Source: Triangularia verruculosa
Taxonomy: Eukaryota; Ascomycota; Sordariomycetes; Sordariales; Podosporaceae
NCBI GenBank assembly: GCA_033296885.1
Contig: MU863938.1
Location: forward strand, 144,300 to 208,299
Direction of reading: 5' to 3'
DNA: 64,000 nucleotides
Shown: positions 20,916-32,991 of the stretch, piece by piece
How the letters are laid out: each line of letters opens with the position of its first letter
How positions within the stretch are numbered: the first letter of the stretch is position 1
Notes under the pieces: generated by a model
What the model saw: the letters and a program-made list of their open reading frames with translations, nothing else
The model's database searches: none
What the model was told of the DNA's origin: nothing
Program-made: the position numbers and the translations under genes

Positions 20916-23799
20916 TCACTCAGAAAGCTCGATGAGATCGTCTTCCACTCTTCTATGCTCACGTCTCAAGGGTCTTCTTTCAAGACCACCTCCCGGACTG
21001 CTTTCCTGAGGAGCCCATGCTTTTAGAACATCATCCCGAAGTCCAGTACTTTCTGGGCCGGTTTGAGATAGGTTGAGCATGCTGGGACTTTTTGGAAGTG
21101 ACCACCTCGATGAAGAAGGTCGTAGGGCCTTCTGAGGACCTGAAGTGACCGGTGACCTTGAAGGGCCTGTGGTGGCTGAAGGTGAGATGCTGAGCACCTC
21201 AATCTGCTTGATATATGTCCGCTCTTTCCTCTTGAGGGGTTCTATAGTCATCCCATCCGAAGCACGAGACGTGTGTCTCTGGAAGCTAGGTGTTTGCAAA
21301 GGATCATCCGAGGTAATGACAGGTTTGCGTTGAGGTGCTATCGGTATTTCTGGCGCCGATACGCTCCTCGGGGAGTTCTTTGGATGTTCTGGAGTTCGAA
21401 TGGCTTTTTCGAAGTTGATAGAAAGGTTTTTGGATCCAATTTGTTGACCATTAACTTGAACAACCAAGTTTAGCGAAGCCCCGTCGATGCTGATGAGAAA
21501 CGAGAAAACAAAATATCTGTACTCCTGATCGTTGGCATTTCGGCTGCAGGGGAGCTCATGAAACGGGATTGGCGAACGAAAGTTGATTGTGCAGAGGTCT
21601 TTCACTTCGGGCTCATGCCTCCCAGGCGGCTGATCTCCATCGTAAGTAACTAGGAGTGTAGAGATGTCTGGGTATTCATCGGGCTGGTCTTTGAAATAGA
21701 CTCGATGGTATTCCAGGTGCTGTGGGGTCTTCTCCACCGTATTTTCTCCCTAAACACAGGTTGTTAGGCGTTGTTCCCTCGTGAATGTTTGAGGGAGGCA
21801 GGGATACTCTTCCTAGGTACCTTTTTCACAAACCATTCCAACTGACTGAACGCGTATGTTCCCAAAGTGATAGGGTCGACCCTCTTATCTCTCTCGTCAT
21901 GAACACCCTCTTGGAATGGCGTGTTGTAAGGGTGTCCGTAGTTGCTTCGGGATATGCGGGATGTGATGTGAATTGCGGCGTCCTCACTCCCTCGTATTAC
22001 AGCTCCTCTGCATATAGCAGTCCATCTAAAAAGAATGGCTCGTTAGTCAGTGAGCTCACAGGAATTCGAGAACCATGGATTCTTACGGGCCAGGTTCGGA
22101 CGGCTGCATCACTGGACAGATGTCACCCAACCAACCTGTCAGTCGTTCATACAGATACTTGCATTTCCCAAAACCCCCCACAAGAATCACGAACTAGGGG
22201 AGTAGGTAGTCATCAGTATTAATACCTCAACCTCTGATCAGGAATTTGATTCTTACATCCGGCGGCGAGCCAGTCTTCTCTTGAAGGCGTTCAACTTGGT
22301 CATCGACTAAATCCAAGATCTTGGAGACAACGTGATCGAAGATTTCGGCAATTGTCGACCTGCACAGTCAGTATGGCTGACTCCACCAATACAACTTGAA
22401 ATGATAGACTCACGATGGTATGGTAATATCCGGTTTGCCGGTCAGCTCAACCACTCGAGCAGGCAGTCGTACCTTCCAGAGCCTCTCGCTTCCATGATTA
22501 AGAGTAAACTGCTGTTTGATGCCGTGTTCCCATGATTGATTCATCATTTCTTGAATCTCCTCTGCCGGTACCTGCTCCCAAATCTTTGGATCTATATGCT
22601 CTCGCACCAACATCTCAAACTCTTGATCCAAGAATATGGCGCCACAGAGTGCTCCTGTACCTTCGACGGCCTCCTTAGCTGCAAATCGTTTTGTGTCCAC
22701 AATCTGATAGCTGATCAGGTCCTGAAAAAGTAGACAATCAGCAAACTGGTGCTATGGCTTAATTGTATCGTTCGTAGGTATTGCGAGATGTTTGAGCTTG
22801 AAAAGGAAACAGAATAAGCACTAAAAGGCCACTCACAACGGTTCCCCCTCCCGCATCGACGACTGTAATGGTGGTGCCGACCTGGATGCCTTTGTGTTAA
22901 CCTCTCACCATAGGTAGATACCTAGATTGCACAGCTGATCGCTTCGTACTCACCTTGATGTCGTGTCTCCCTTTTATGGTAGTGAAAGTAGCAATGGCGG
23001 CAGCTTCTGGTTCTGAAACAAAGTCCAATTCTGTTGGCCCACAGTCGCGGCTGACGAGTAATCCGGCCATATTGACAGCCTCCCGCATTCTCTCCCTCGT
23101 GTACGACTTCCAGATGGCGGGGACCGTGACAACGATGCGAAAAGGTGTAGACCTAACGAAATTCGTGGTCATTGCCTTTTCCACGTCGGCAAGAGCATGG
23201 CTCCATAAGTTGCGTAGGTAATCCGCGATGACCTGGGTCGGTGTCAACCCCATCGCCTTGATCCTTTTCTTTGCGTTTGCTAGTTGAGGGGCACTTTTCA
23301 AGTGTTCTTGAAGGTCCTCGTCATCAAGCAGTAAAAGCTTAAACCACTGAATCGACTCCGTTCCGCCCGGTATATTGTATCCCCATGTTGAGACATGTTT
23401 CGTTGCTGTGTAGGATATTGCTGTAGGGGTTTTCTCTCGTTCGGCATTCAGGTACTGTACGCTGTCCCAATTCCTAACAAGGTGGATGTCTTCAGGTCGT
23501 ACTTTCCCAGATCGAGCAGCCCATGCCACTCCTGTATATCTGAATGGGGTCAAGAATTCAGTTAGCTAGACGATCGCCCCGCATTGACTAGGTTGATGAT
23601 AAAAGCAGCTTCTGGGATACCCAGTTAGCTGCGGCATTTATACATACGTGGTCCCAAAGTCAATACCGAAGACAAACGGCGCCGTTCGACTTGCGAGGTT
23701 GCTTGATTTTGACCTGAGCGACAGCTGGCTCCCAAGCCGTGAAAGTGGAGATTCTGAGAAAACGGCTACACCGGAGCTACCATATGGCCTTGGTGGCAT
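20916..23799 (-). CDS. Hsp70/actin-fold ATPase-like protein, divergent
   Basis: Eight exons: 23799-23648, 23539-22954, 22881-22837, 22721-22414, 22359-22257, 22193-22087, 22025-21821, 21749-20916. The spliced frame is 779 aa. The ATPase blocks of the Hsp70 superfamily appear in order: phosphate 1 FVFGIDFGTTYTGVAWA (split by intron 1), connect 1 FVSEPEAAAIA, phosphate 2 TVVDAGGGTVVDLISY (split by introns 2-4), and adenosine VILLVGGFG, here VILVGGFGKCKYLYE. The peptide-binding domain of true Hsp70 is missing; after residue about 500 there is a beta-rich segment and a Ser/Pro-rich tail. This is the fungal divergent Hsp70-like (HSPA12-type) class, whose function is not established. An ATG at 23838 is an alternative start. 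The gene is divergent from the GTPase gene at 24804. Confidence 0.85.
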
Positions 23800-24803
23800 T
23801 GTCGAGTACCTCGGGAGATGAAACAACCCTCTAACCAAGTTAAGGTATCTTTAGCAGTGGATGGATGACGTGGAAAGACTTCGAAGTAAAAAATAGGTAA
23901 TTCGTGACCGGGCAAACAGAAAATCAAGACTTAGAAAGACCACGGGTTCGGGGGGAGGTCTGTTATTGAAACAGTCAGTCTCAACCAGTAGGTACCTAAG
24001 GCAGCTAACACGAGCACTAGCTACCTACCTACCAAAAGCGGAGCGAACATATGGATGAAAAGCGCCAAGGAGATGTCCTGGTAAGCATGGAAGATGGAAG
24101 GCAGACATTTATGTACCTGAGGTACCTGGACAAGCTGCGGGACCACAGTCGAGTTGGTTGAGAAATCTTTGTCCACCTACCTTAGTGATGAAGACCTGTC
24201 CACGAACACCTCACGCAGGCGTGGTAACAGAACTGAACCTCCCGCTTTGGGGCTTACCATGTCGGCGCAGCATTATCGTGTGGTCCGATCATTCACTGGA
24301 CGGCCAAGAAGACGGAGTCTCATGGCCACTGTTAATGGCCGGAGCCTCGTCCCAATTGGGTTTAACACCACTGCATCGACGTGTTCAAAACCGCCTACTC
24401 GGGCAATGCGAGTCCATGACTGCCGCCGCCACCTGCAGCCCCTCACAATAGTTCAGCTTCTCAGCGCCAAAGACCGGGAACCAAGCTCTGCACTGCCCCT
24501 CAAAGCTGCATGTTCACTGGTTCGCCCGTATCACTCAACGCGGGGCCCAAACAGGGGGGCTTTTGCCCGCTCTGCCAGAACATCTCAGGTAGGTATCCAA
24601 CTGAGGCACTCTCTGGGGCTGAATTGGTTAGGCACCTACCGTATAGATCTCGATCATTTTCACAATGGACAGGCGATCGTAGGATACAACTCGCAGCCCG
24701 GAACACAACCCTTCTTGACTACCTAATTTTCAAGCGCTGCCATATATACCTTACTTTTCTTTTCCGTGACTATTTACATCAGGTGACCGTCAGATGGGTA
24801 AAA
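23800..24803. other. Shared upstream region of Hsp70-like and GTPase genes
   Basis: About 1 kb between two divergent starts. Includes several CTACCTACC and GGTACCT repeats (23990-24035, 24115-24130). ORFs inside do not look real. Confidence 0.5.
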
Positions 24804-25954
24804 ATGGTTGAAGAACAAAGCATGATCTTTATCATGGGCCTTTCAGGATCCGGAAAGTCAAGATTTGTCAACCTTTTGCAGCGAGACTCGGTGCGTGAGG
24901 GAGCAGGTCTCGAATCAGGCAAGTATTACTTTATGTTGTTGACTCCGGCCTATGTACATTGACATCTACGGCTCGGACAAAAGCTAATAGAAGCACTTTA
25001 GAAACCCAAGAGTGTCAGATTGTGCAATTGTGCCTGGGCAATAAACTGGTTTCAGTTGTTGATACACCGGGCTTTGGTGATTCCCAGCGCACTGATGCGG
25101 AGATTCTTGCCATCATCAGCGACTTTCTCATACTTCAGCACACTGCTGGCTTCAAGCTGTGTGGTGTCATATGGCTACACGGAATCGAGCAACAGAGGAT
25201 GCGCCTATCCGACGAGCAAGCACTCATTATGTTTCAAGACATCTGCGGAAAGGAAGGTCTCTCATCAGTTACGCTTCTTACCACGAAGTGGGATACCTTG
25301 CATGATGAGAGAACCGGTGCTATGCGGGAGAGAACTCTGCGCAGAAAGTATTGGAAAGATATGGTCAACAGTGGTGCGACTGCCCAGCGCTTCGATGGGA
25401 GTCAGGGGATGGCGAAAGCTATCATTCGCCGCATCATGCGGAATGATGGGGTGGTCCTGCAAATTCAGAAGGATAGCATGGAAAAGGGCAAAAGACTACG
25501 GGATACGGCTGCTGGCGTCAGGATCGTGCAGGAGCTGGAGGGGCACCTCAGGCAACAAGAGGACAAGGTGAGAAAGATGGAGTGGGAGCTTCGATCCGTA
25601 GGCGATGCTAGCAACCACACAGCGACACAAGCTCTTCAACAACGATACGAAGCAGAGACAAGGGAACAAGAGAGACTGCGTTCAACTTGTCGCCGAATGA
25701 ACGCAGATCTCGGTGAGGAAATGGTGGAAAAGTGGGGTGAGGCGCTTATGGCAGCCCAACCCGACCGCATGTCTGATTCAGAGACTGATGCTAAGCCTGA
25801 GGCAGCGAGCCAGGATGCAAAGTCTGAGACCAAGAAGAGGACAGGCCCTGATGGAAAGTGGAAGGGGCGGATTTCGGCCTTTGCTTCTGTCCTGGGGCTG
25901 ACGCTGAATGCAGTGGTCCACATTATTCTCCCACTCGCCGGGGTCGCCATTTGA
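24804..25954 (+). CDS. AIG1/septin-like P-loop GTPase with membrane tail
   Basis: Exons 24804-24918 and 25002-25954; 355 aa. The intron uses a GC donor (GCAAGT), forced by the reading frame: no GT site restores it. G1 is GLSGSGKS, G3 is DTPGFGD and G4 is TTKWD, an order and spacing like fungal AIG1/IMAP-like GTPases. A coiled coil follows (residues about 205-280), then an acidic linker and a C-terminal hydrophobic helix (ASVLGLTLNAVVHIILPLAGVAI), which suggests tail anchoring in an internal membrane. Plant and animal relatives act in defence or lymphocyte survival; fungal functions are largely unknown. The neighbouring divergent Hsp70-like gene could be co-regulated. Confidence 0.82.
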
Positions 25955-26314
25955 CAGCCAAGCTGTTCATGTACATATACATCGGTCATACATGTAGGCG
26001 CTATGGGCGGTACCTAGGCCTTGTGGTCGGTCTTAGGCGCTCACAACATGCACGTCTGTGGCAGTGTCACACGATGGCTGGCCCTGTTCATGACCAAAAC
26101 CAGTTTAGCCCGAACGGTTAGGTACCTATAGGTACCCATTTCCGCCATTCTTGGACAGCAATATGAGCCTCGGTCTCCCATGCAGATATGCCATCCATCT
26201 CGTGTCGACATTTTCGTATCGACCTAAAAGTCTATCTACCTACCACCTAGGTAGGTAGACTTGAACACATTGCTTGGCCCGGTCAAATAAGAATCATTTT
26301 GCATAAATCTTACT
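25955..26314. other. Intergenic with TAGGTA-type motifs
   Basis: Contains GGTACCTATAGGTACC near 26121 and CTACCACCTAGGTAGGTAG near 26240. No gene seen. Confidence 0.5.
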
Positions 26315-27648
26315 ATGAATTCAACTCCTAAAAGCTGGGGCAAGTTGCCTGTGCCAGTCCAATCTGGAATGGGTGACCCCCCCACCGGAGGCGCGGCCAC
26401 GGGTACGATCGCCAGTTTCGCCCAACACGCTGGTGTCATAATGGGCGTTCCGCTACAGCTACCGTGAGTTACGAACCAAATTTCACGGTCCGGTGCTGGG
26501 TGGTTTGCTTTCACACTTACTAATTCGTTAGAGCGCCACTGATACCTCAAAGGCGATCAAGTGCGAGCCAGTTCGAACCGGGGCCAACTCCCCTATCCAA
26601 CGACCTTCACCACCTTAGAAAACTTAGACAACAGTTAGCTGAGATGAAACAGGAGTTGAAGACTGCGCAAGACCTGATTAAAAGCCTGGAAACGGAGATC
26701 AAGCAATACGATGATGTGTGCCTCCAGAGGGATGTAGAAAATCATGAGCTTCGAAGTGCCCTGGTTGCCTTAAGAGGCAGCGCAAACTACCATCTTGATG
26801 ATGGCGCAGTTCAGTCTCGGCTCAAAGCAATCAAATTCATGATAGAGCAGATCATTGGCATACGATATGCGACTGGGGCAGAACCATTCGTACGGGAGCG
26901 GCATTCGTTTACGAAGAAGCCATTTGCTCTGCTAGTCAAAGATCTCGACCGTTACTTGTTGGATCCACTGAAAAGAGCCTTTCTTTTGGAGGCTTTCGTG
27001 TGGAACACTTTGATCGCCACGGTTTTCAGCAGAAATGGAATGCTCTGGGGAGGGACGATGGTGAGCCACGTTCAGCAACTTTCGCGAGATTTCGAGAACG
27101 ACACAATCGAGCTCACCGACTTCCACAAGTGGTACGCGCAAACAGCTTCGATTCTGTATTCTATGTACGGTCTGGATACAAGGCGCATTGAAAAGATTGC
27201 CGACGGCCTCCGCACTGCCCTACGGCCCTGGCAGAGCACTACATTCACGGAGGGGCAATGCGACATGTTCGAGGATTTGGTTCAACTAGCCGCAGAGCTA
27301 GACGCCGACTTTTCGCGCAGCAGGGCGGACTATATGATATTCATGCTAGAGACAGATGAGGGCGAAAGAAGGCTGGGCAAGTTCAAATATGGTGTTCCCT
27401 TCGATGCGGATTACATGGAGCTACAAGGTGGCAATTCTGACAGTTCCGGGCCGGTGGAACTCGTCATATCACCTACGGTTGTGAAGGTTGGAGGCTCGGA
27501 TGGAGACAACTACGATTACAGTACTGTCTTGATGCGAGCAAAAGTCATGTGTGCGAGCTCCAACATAGGCCACAAACACCAACGTGGCTCCAACGCATCT
27601 AACGCATCCACCCTCTCGCGATACGATGAAACTATGGAATTTATATAA
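26315..27648 (+). CDS. Unknown protein with coiled coil
   Basis: Exons 26315-26463 and 26532-27648; 421 aa. The intron is 68 nt with GTGAGT donor and phase 2. Residues 1-75 are Pro/Gly-rich and disordered. A coiled coil spans about 76-130 (LHHLRKLRQQLAEMKQELK then further heptads). The rest is a predominantly helical domain with many aromatics (residues about 140-330) and a disordered Ser/Asn-rich tail. I do not recognise the family. Similar helical domains behind a coiled coil recur in uncharacterised, species-restricted fungal proteins. It follows the GTPase gene on the same strand 360 bp downstream, so a functional link is possible but unproved. Confidence 0.7.
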
Positions 27649-27993
27649 GGATTTAACGTTGGATCAGCAACTTGAACTCTGTACCTTATTTCTTTTAAAA
27701 TGCAGTAGGTAAGGTACCTAGGAATGGCACGCACGGAGCATTCATTCACTGGGTAGCCAAGAATCGAATATGCATTCACCATGACTTGCAAGGTACCCTG
27801 GAGAGTTCGTCACGTGGATCCTTGTCAATCTACCCATGGACGGATTTCCGGTTTGTAAGGCAAGGTAGGTACGATGTTGCAAATGTCCAGCAGCTCCGGG
27901 TTTTCTTCTCTAGGTAAGCGGACACAAACAGCTTGGGAAGGTCAATGTCTTCATATTGAGGCCACAGCTATCAACGAAGTGCCAACTGACAGT

Positions 27994-28577
27994 CTACCTA
28001 GGTACAATGGATATCATCCTAGCCAAGCAGAAGGCCTTACTATTGCCTGCCTTAGGTATCGAGGGTGATGTGAAATCCTGACCCAGGCTTCCAGGCCTAC
28101 TTCCCTTTTTTCGCTCTGGTGGCTGTTTGCCTTTTCTTTGCTCTGGCGAATGCTTGGCTCCATCCTTCACCAATTCACCACCACTTTTCGCGTTCGGTTC
28201 GTCCCTAACTAGAGGGACCGACGGGATATTCCCTTGAGTCTGATCGTCATGTTCGTCTCTCGCTTTGGAGTGGATTTTCTGCTCCAATTCTTCCTGTCGA
28301 GACCCATGAAAGTAAGGTAAGCATGCTGCTGGTACTAACAAAAGCAAGTAGGGATGTGATGATTTCACAGCACCTTTGGTAATCCACGAGGAAGGAGGAT
28401 CTCAACAAAGGTCCCGTTCCGAGTATCTTTGAAGGCCTTTTCGGTGTCCTTTTGAATATCTTCATGCCAGTCTTTGTGGTCTAGGAAGATCTCATTGCAC
28501 AAAGCATCGGCCACTGTCGCAGCATCGAGACGAAACTTCATGATCTTCTGTCTTACGCCCTGTTTTGGGGATGCCAT
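27994..28577 (-). CDS. Small basic unknown protein (tentative model)
   Basis: Proposed exons 28577-28374 and 28293-27994; 167 aa. The first exon has a good start and a compact helical segment (MASPKQGVRQKIMKFRLDAATVADALCNEIFLD). The proposed donor GTGCTG is weak, while the acceptor CGACAG is good. The second exon is Lys/Glu/Pro-rich and disordered. If unspliced, the first exon alone makes a 70-aa protein. The first exon's start and its -ALCNEIFLDH- pattern echo the -GALCGAIFLDQEFEML- stretch of the Hsp70-like protein, which may hint at a relic of a related gene. No function is assigned. Confidence 0.4.
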
Positions 28578-29825
28578 TTCAATGTTGTCAATTTCTTACC
28601 CCAGGAGGACTGAAATAATGAATTGCTGGTTCTCAACAAATACTGGTGAGCGGAGACTTGCGAATACTTCAGTAAACCTTTTGATGAGAGGATAGAAGCA
28701 AGCCGTGAGATCCGGACATTGGTAGCCTTCTTAAGTATGCAAAGTAAAAGAGATCACTGCAAACGAGTCACTGCTGGAGTCAGCATACCTAGGTTGACAT
28801 GTTGTTAATCACATACACATTTGGAAATTGAAGCCTAGGCCACATCATAAAGCAAGAAGAGGCAGACGAATTTCGAGTCAGGCTAGGGGGAAATAGACAG
28901 TGGTGACTAGAAACCAGTTGTAAATCGTCATAACAAACCGCATGACAATATGGTAGGTAGGTGGTTTGGAAGTTTTATTCAAGAGCGTAGACTTGGCAAA
29001 CTGTAGGCCTTTAAACTTACCTTGCTGAGGCTTTCCAGGTTCCGGAACTTGCGCATTGTTTCCTCTTCGTTAAAATTAGACTAGGTATCTATCTAAGGTA
29101 CCTTAGGTATATGAAGCAAATCTAGGGTATCTGTAGAAGTAGTCGCAAAAGACGACAGCTCTAATTGATATATTATCAGCGTAAAACGACCACGGATATT
29201 TGCCAGAACGAGTCATGTTCTGAGGGCTTTCATCAAACTGTAACATCCTCCGTATTACTTGTTTTGGTTTCCTTCAACTGGTGACATATTGAGTTTGGAA
29301 CCCACGCACATATCTCGGAGCATATATTGAACTGTTGATACCTATTGACGGAACAAAAGACGTGTTATATCATCAGTCAGAATGTGTCCAGATATCTCTA
29401 TCAGATGCAACTTGGACGGGAGGTCCTTCAAAGCTGCAGTACGCCAAAAACAAAGGATGGAAGCCACCTGCTCACATAAGCTGCGGCATGTTTGTCGAAA
29501 CGACACCAGGAACCCTGATACTTGTGTACCTAGATATCTAGCAAATTAGCCATGTGAATGGCATCATAGGTACCTGCCTACCTACCTATGAACCTGTGTG
29601 GCACAGGCCCCCTACTGCGTTACTCTTCTTCTTCCTTTTCCCCTTGCAGCCAGAGCCACTGCCCTTTCCTCACCTTTCCACTAATACTACGTATTGCCAC
29701 CACTTCGTTGCCCACCGATAACCTGTATCCCGCAGGATACTACCTCAACTGAACCAAGTACATTGGCAACTAGCTCGCTATTCTAGGTAGGTAGGCAGTG
29801 TAAAACTCAGTAAATGATATTTGGA
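28578..29825. other. Gene-free stretch
   Basis: No supportable gene. Contains scattered TAGGTA motifs (28955, 29090-29112, 29570-29590). The short frame at 29335-29541 has no recognisable feature. Confidence 0.45.
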
Positions 29826-31139
29826 TCAAGCCACGGAGTCCGAGCTTTCCACTGCTCTGTTGACTTGGCCCTCCGATAACTTCTTCAGGGACTTCGACTT
29901 GGCTCGGTAGTTGACCAGAAACCATACCAACATTGTGACCGCGGTCAATGGAATGCATATCTCGATATAAAGCATGAATACTTCCCTGTGAAGTAGCCAC
30001 TGTCCTTCAACCTCCTCAGCCCCTTTCAGCTGGATGATTCCACTTTGGAAGAAGGTCTGCAGGTGTGTCTGAGTTAGCAAAAACCAGGCCCAGCGAGTGC
30101 TAGAATTCCACGACTGGTAGTCGTCACCTAACTTACTGATATGAATGTCGCAGGCAGGAAGAGCATTGTGACAACCGTCACCACATGCATCGAGACAGTT
30201 TCCTTCTCCATGGTGATGGCAGACCGATGGCTTGCCTGGAACGTCCTGAACTGCATCATGCTCTCGAACTTCTGATGGTGAGCCTTCGGGACCGTAGAAC
30301 GGATAAAGGCGGATGGATGACTTACCAATGCTTTCCCTTCCTTTAGGCTTGCTTGTAACGATAGAAGCTGTCTGTGTCGAACCTCAAGGCCTCTGAGGAT
30401 ATTTATAGCTTTAACTGAGAAGCGATGGACTGAGCTCTTGACCGTCTTTTGGAGTTCCTCGCCAACATCTCCGTTCTCTGCAAACCGCTCATACTTTTCA
30501 CACACATCTTTAAGCGTGCCAATGTCAAGCTCCAGCACTAACATGACCTCTTCTAGTCTGCTAATCAAGTCAGTCAGCGGTCTATGTGTGATGTCGAGCA
30601 GACTTTGCTGCTGAAATCCCTCCCAAAGGTCTGTCGCTCCACCTAATTGCTCCTTGTCTGCGCTGGGAAATTCCACTTGTTTGGTCTTGATGCCACGGGA
30701 ACTCCCTGTCTGCCTGCGCCAAGGTAAACCTCGCTTCCTAACGCCTTCTAACGACACCGACAACTCCCCGCTGTGCCAGGCCCGCGCGGTGTCGTCTTTC
30801 ATCTCATCCCGACCTAACAGCTTCGCAATCCAAAGGGCTTTCCTGATTCGCTCCTCAATGTCTCTGACAAACCAGCGCCAGCCATGAGAACACCAAGAAA
30901 AGTAGGTATTTATACAATATTCTCGATGAAACGCTGGCAGTCCAGTCGTGCCACGCGCCCTGATGCTGTTGTGTTTCCTGCAAGATACCGTGAAAGTGAT
31001 ACATGTGGTGTTCTTCAGTCCGCTTTGTGTAACAAGATTCTCCGCTTGCACTCGCCGAGGCCAGGTCATTCATATGAAATGGGTCACAGCAGCAAGCTGC
31101 AGTATGCTGTACTGGCTCATCAGAAATATTCCAAAGTTC
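29826..31139 (-). pseudogene. CorA-like membrane protein, apparently 5'-truncated and frameshifted
   Basis: The 3' part is clean: exons from about 30900 to 30326, 30271-30137 and 30056-29826, with introns 30272-30325 (54 nt, in frame) and 30057-30136. It encodes a coiled-coil region and the CorA-type tail: MHVVTVVTMLFLPATFISTFFQSGI (first transmembrane helix, formed across an intron) and a second helix CIPLTAVTMLVWFLVNY. The GMN signature of true Mg channels is absent, as usual in the fungal CorA-like group often found with NLR-like genes. At the 5' end, family-like sequence (HMYHFHGILQE, then WHDWTASVSSRILYKYL) is in one frame and HGWRWFVRDIEERIRKAL in another, with no splice sites between. 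This suggests a 1-nt frameshift near 30900. The expected N-terminal domain of about 250 residues is not found upstream. Confidence 0.55.
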
Positions 31140-31654
31140 CTAGTTGTCACGTTGAACAGCCACCCCCAAAGGAACTTGATGCAAACTCGATGGGAAGCTC
31201 ATGGCTACGGTACCCTGAAGGTTGCGAGGAATCTGCGGTGGCCCACTCCATGAGCCTCGGAGAAGGGAACACACCTGTAGACCGTGAACTTGTCTATCCG
31301 CCTTGTTGACTGCTTGCATGGATCAAGAGCAGATGTCAACATTGATACTAGGTATTTAGGTCAGGCACATAGGTAAGCTAGCACGATGGACGACCCCACT
31401 TCACTACCCCTGAACCCCTGAAATTTGTTTGTTTATATAAGACAATTGCCTTGCACCGCCAAGATCCGACAACAGAAATATTGACCCGGCGGCTTGGAAA
31501 CGCATCCGCACGTGAACCCACCATCGAACTTGTAAAATTGTATCTATTCCCAAGCAGCCGTCCACTGACTTGCCACCAAGCGGCCAAGCTCAATGCCTCC
31601 TTCTTGTATTTTTGATCCAATCCTTAATATTCCCTGCTCCTACCCACGCCCACC
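31140..31654. other. Intergenic, promoter of the flavin hydroxylase
   Basis: No gene seen. Confidence 0.4.
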
Positions 31655-32991
31655 ATGTCTTCTACCAACAACAAGATCGCCATTGTTGGCGGCGGCCCAT
31701 CCGGCCTCGCCCTTGGTGCCATTCTCGAGAAGAAGGGCGGCTTCGATTATGTCATTTACGACAGCAGCGCCGAGGACGTCCCACCCCGTGGCGGCTGCCT
31801 CGATCTCCATCACGGCAGCGGTCAGAGAGCTCTGAGAGAGGCTGGAGTTATGGAGGAGTTCAAGAAGTACGGCCGGTATGGAGATGCCACCATCCACCGC
31901 CTCTACACCCACAAGGGTGAGAACCTCTTCAACTTTGGCGAGGGTCGTGACGCCCCCGAGATCGACCGGTGGGCTCTCAGAAAGGTCCTTCTTACGGGTA
32001 TCCCCAAGGAGAAGGTCCACTGGAAAAAGGCAGTTGCCAGCACCATCCGCGACGAGAACGGGCAGATTGTTCTCAACTTTGCAGATGGCACCACTGCTAC
32101 TGGCTTCAGACTTGTGGTGGGAGCCGATGGCACCTGGTCCAAGGTGCGGCATTTGGTAAGAGATTTTCGTCGTTGATCACTGCCTTTTGTGGAAACTTGT
32201 AAATATTGACTGGGTTGCTTCACCTCACAGGTCACTGACGCCACACCACAGTACAGTGGTAACCTCTTCGTCACGAGTAAGATCCACCCTACCGGGCCTT
32301 ACTACGAGAAGATGAAGGAGATCTGCGGCATGGGCGCCATGATCGCCATGGGGAATGGCGTCCACATGTTCAACAGCAGACAAGGCGATGGCCACTACCG
32401 TGTCGATATCGGCATCCCCGGTCCTGAGAACTTTACCGAGGCCGGTTTGGTCGATGTCAAGGATTGGGACGCGTTCAAGAAGTATCTCCTCCAGGAGGAC
32501 TTCTTCGGTGCTTATTCCCCAGAGATGAGGGAGATCATCAACCAGAGCGAGGGTCCCTTCAGGCCATGGATCATGTACTACTTCCCCACCGATCGTCTCA
32601 ACTGGGAGACGGTTCCAGGCGCCACATTGATCGGTGATGCGGCACATGTCACCACTCCTTTTGTCGGCGATGGTGTCAACTGCGCCATGAGAGATGCTGT
32701 CATTCTCGCGGAAAAGCTGCAGGAGTTTGGCGTCAATGAGAAGGCAGTTTCTGAGTACGAGCCATTGATGTTTGAGTTTGCGAAGTAAGTCCAGTCTCTA
32801 CTGTTCCTCCGGTATTTGATCTGCTCTTCTCCGAGCGAATAAGAGCCATGATACTAAACGTGCGTTTCAGGGACGTCATTACACGATCATTGCAGTCTCA
32901 GAGAATGTTTTTCGAGAAGGATGCTCCCAAGTCGTTCATCGAAATTATGAGCTCCGGAACGCCTCTGATTGGCACGACTGACCACATCTGA
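31655..32991 (+). CDS. FAD-dependent aromatic monooxygenase (TetX-like)
   Basis: Exons 31655-32155, 32231-32784 and 32871-32991; 391 aa. The N-terminal Rossmann fold carries IAIVGGGPSGLALG (GxGxxG, FAD ADP moiety), followed by the acidic residue of YDSS. The GADGTWSKVR block is the DG motif and TLIGDAAHVTTPFVGDGVN is the second FAD motif (GD) of the group A flavoprotein hydroxylases. The residue after the first exon joins RHL to VTDATPQYSG, giving an unbroken family match. Such enzymes use NAD(P)H and O2 to hydroxylate aromatic or polyketide rings. In this neighbourhood a hydroxybenzoate or salicylate ring hydroxylation feeding gentisate is a natural guess, but TetX-like members also act on quinone-type metabolites. 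Cytosolic, no signal peptide. Confidence 0.88.

Noticed and set aside
30884..31309. 141-aa plus-strand ORF
   Set aside because: Lies opposite the CorA-like relic, and its composition is that of a shadow frame.
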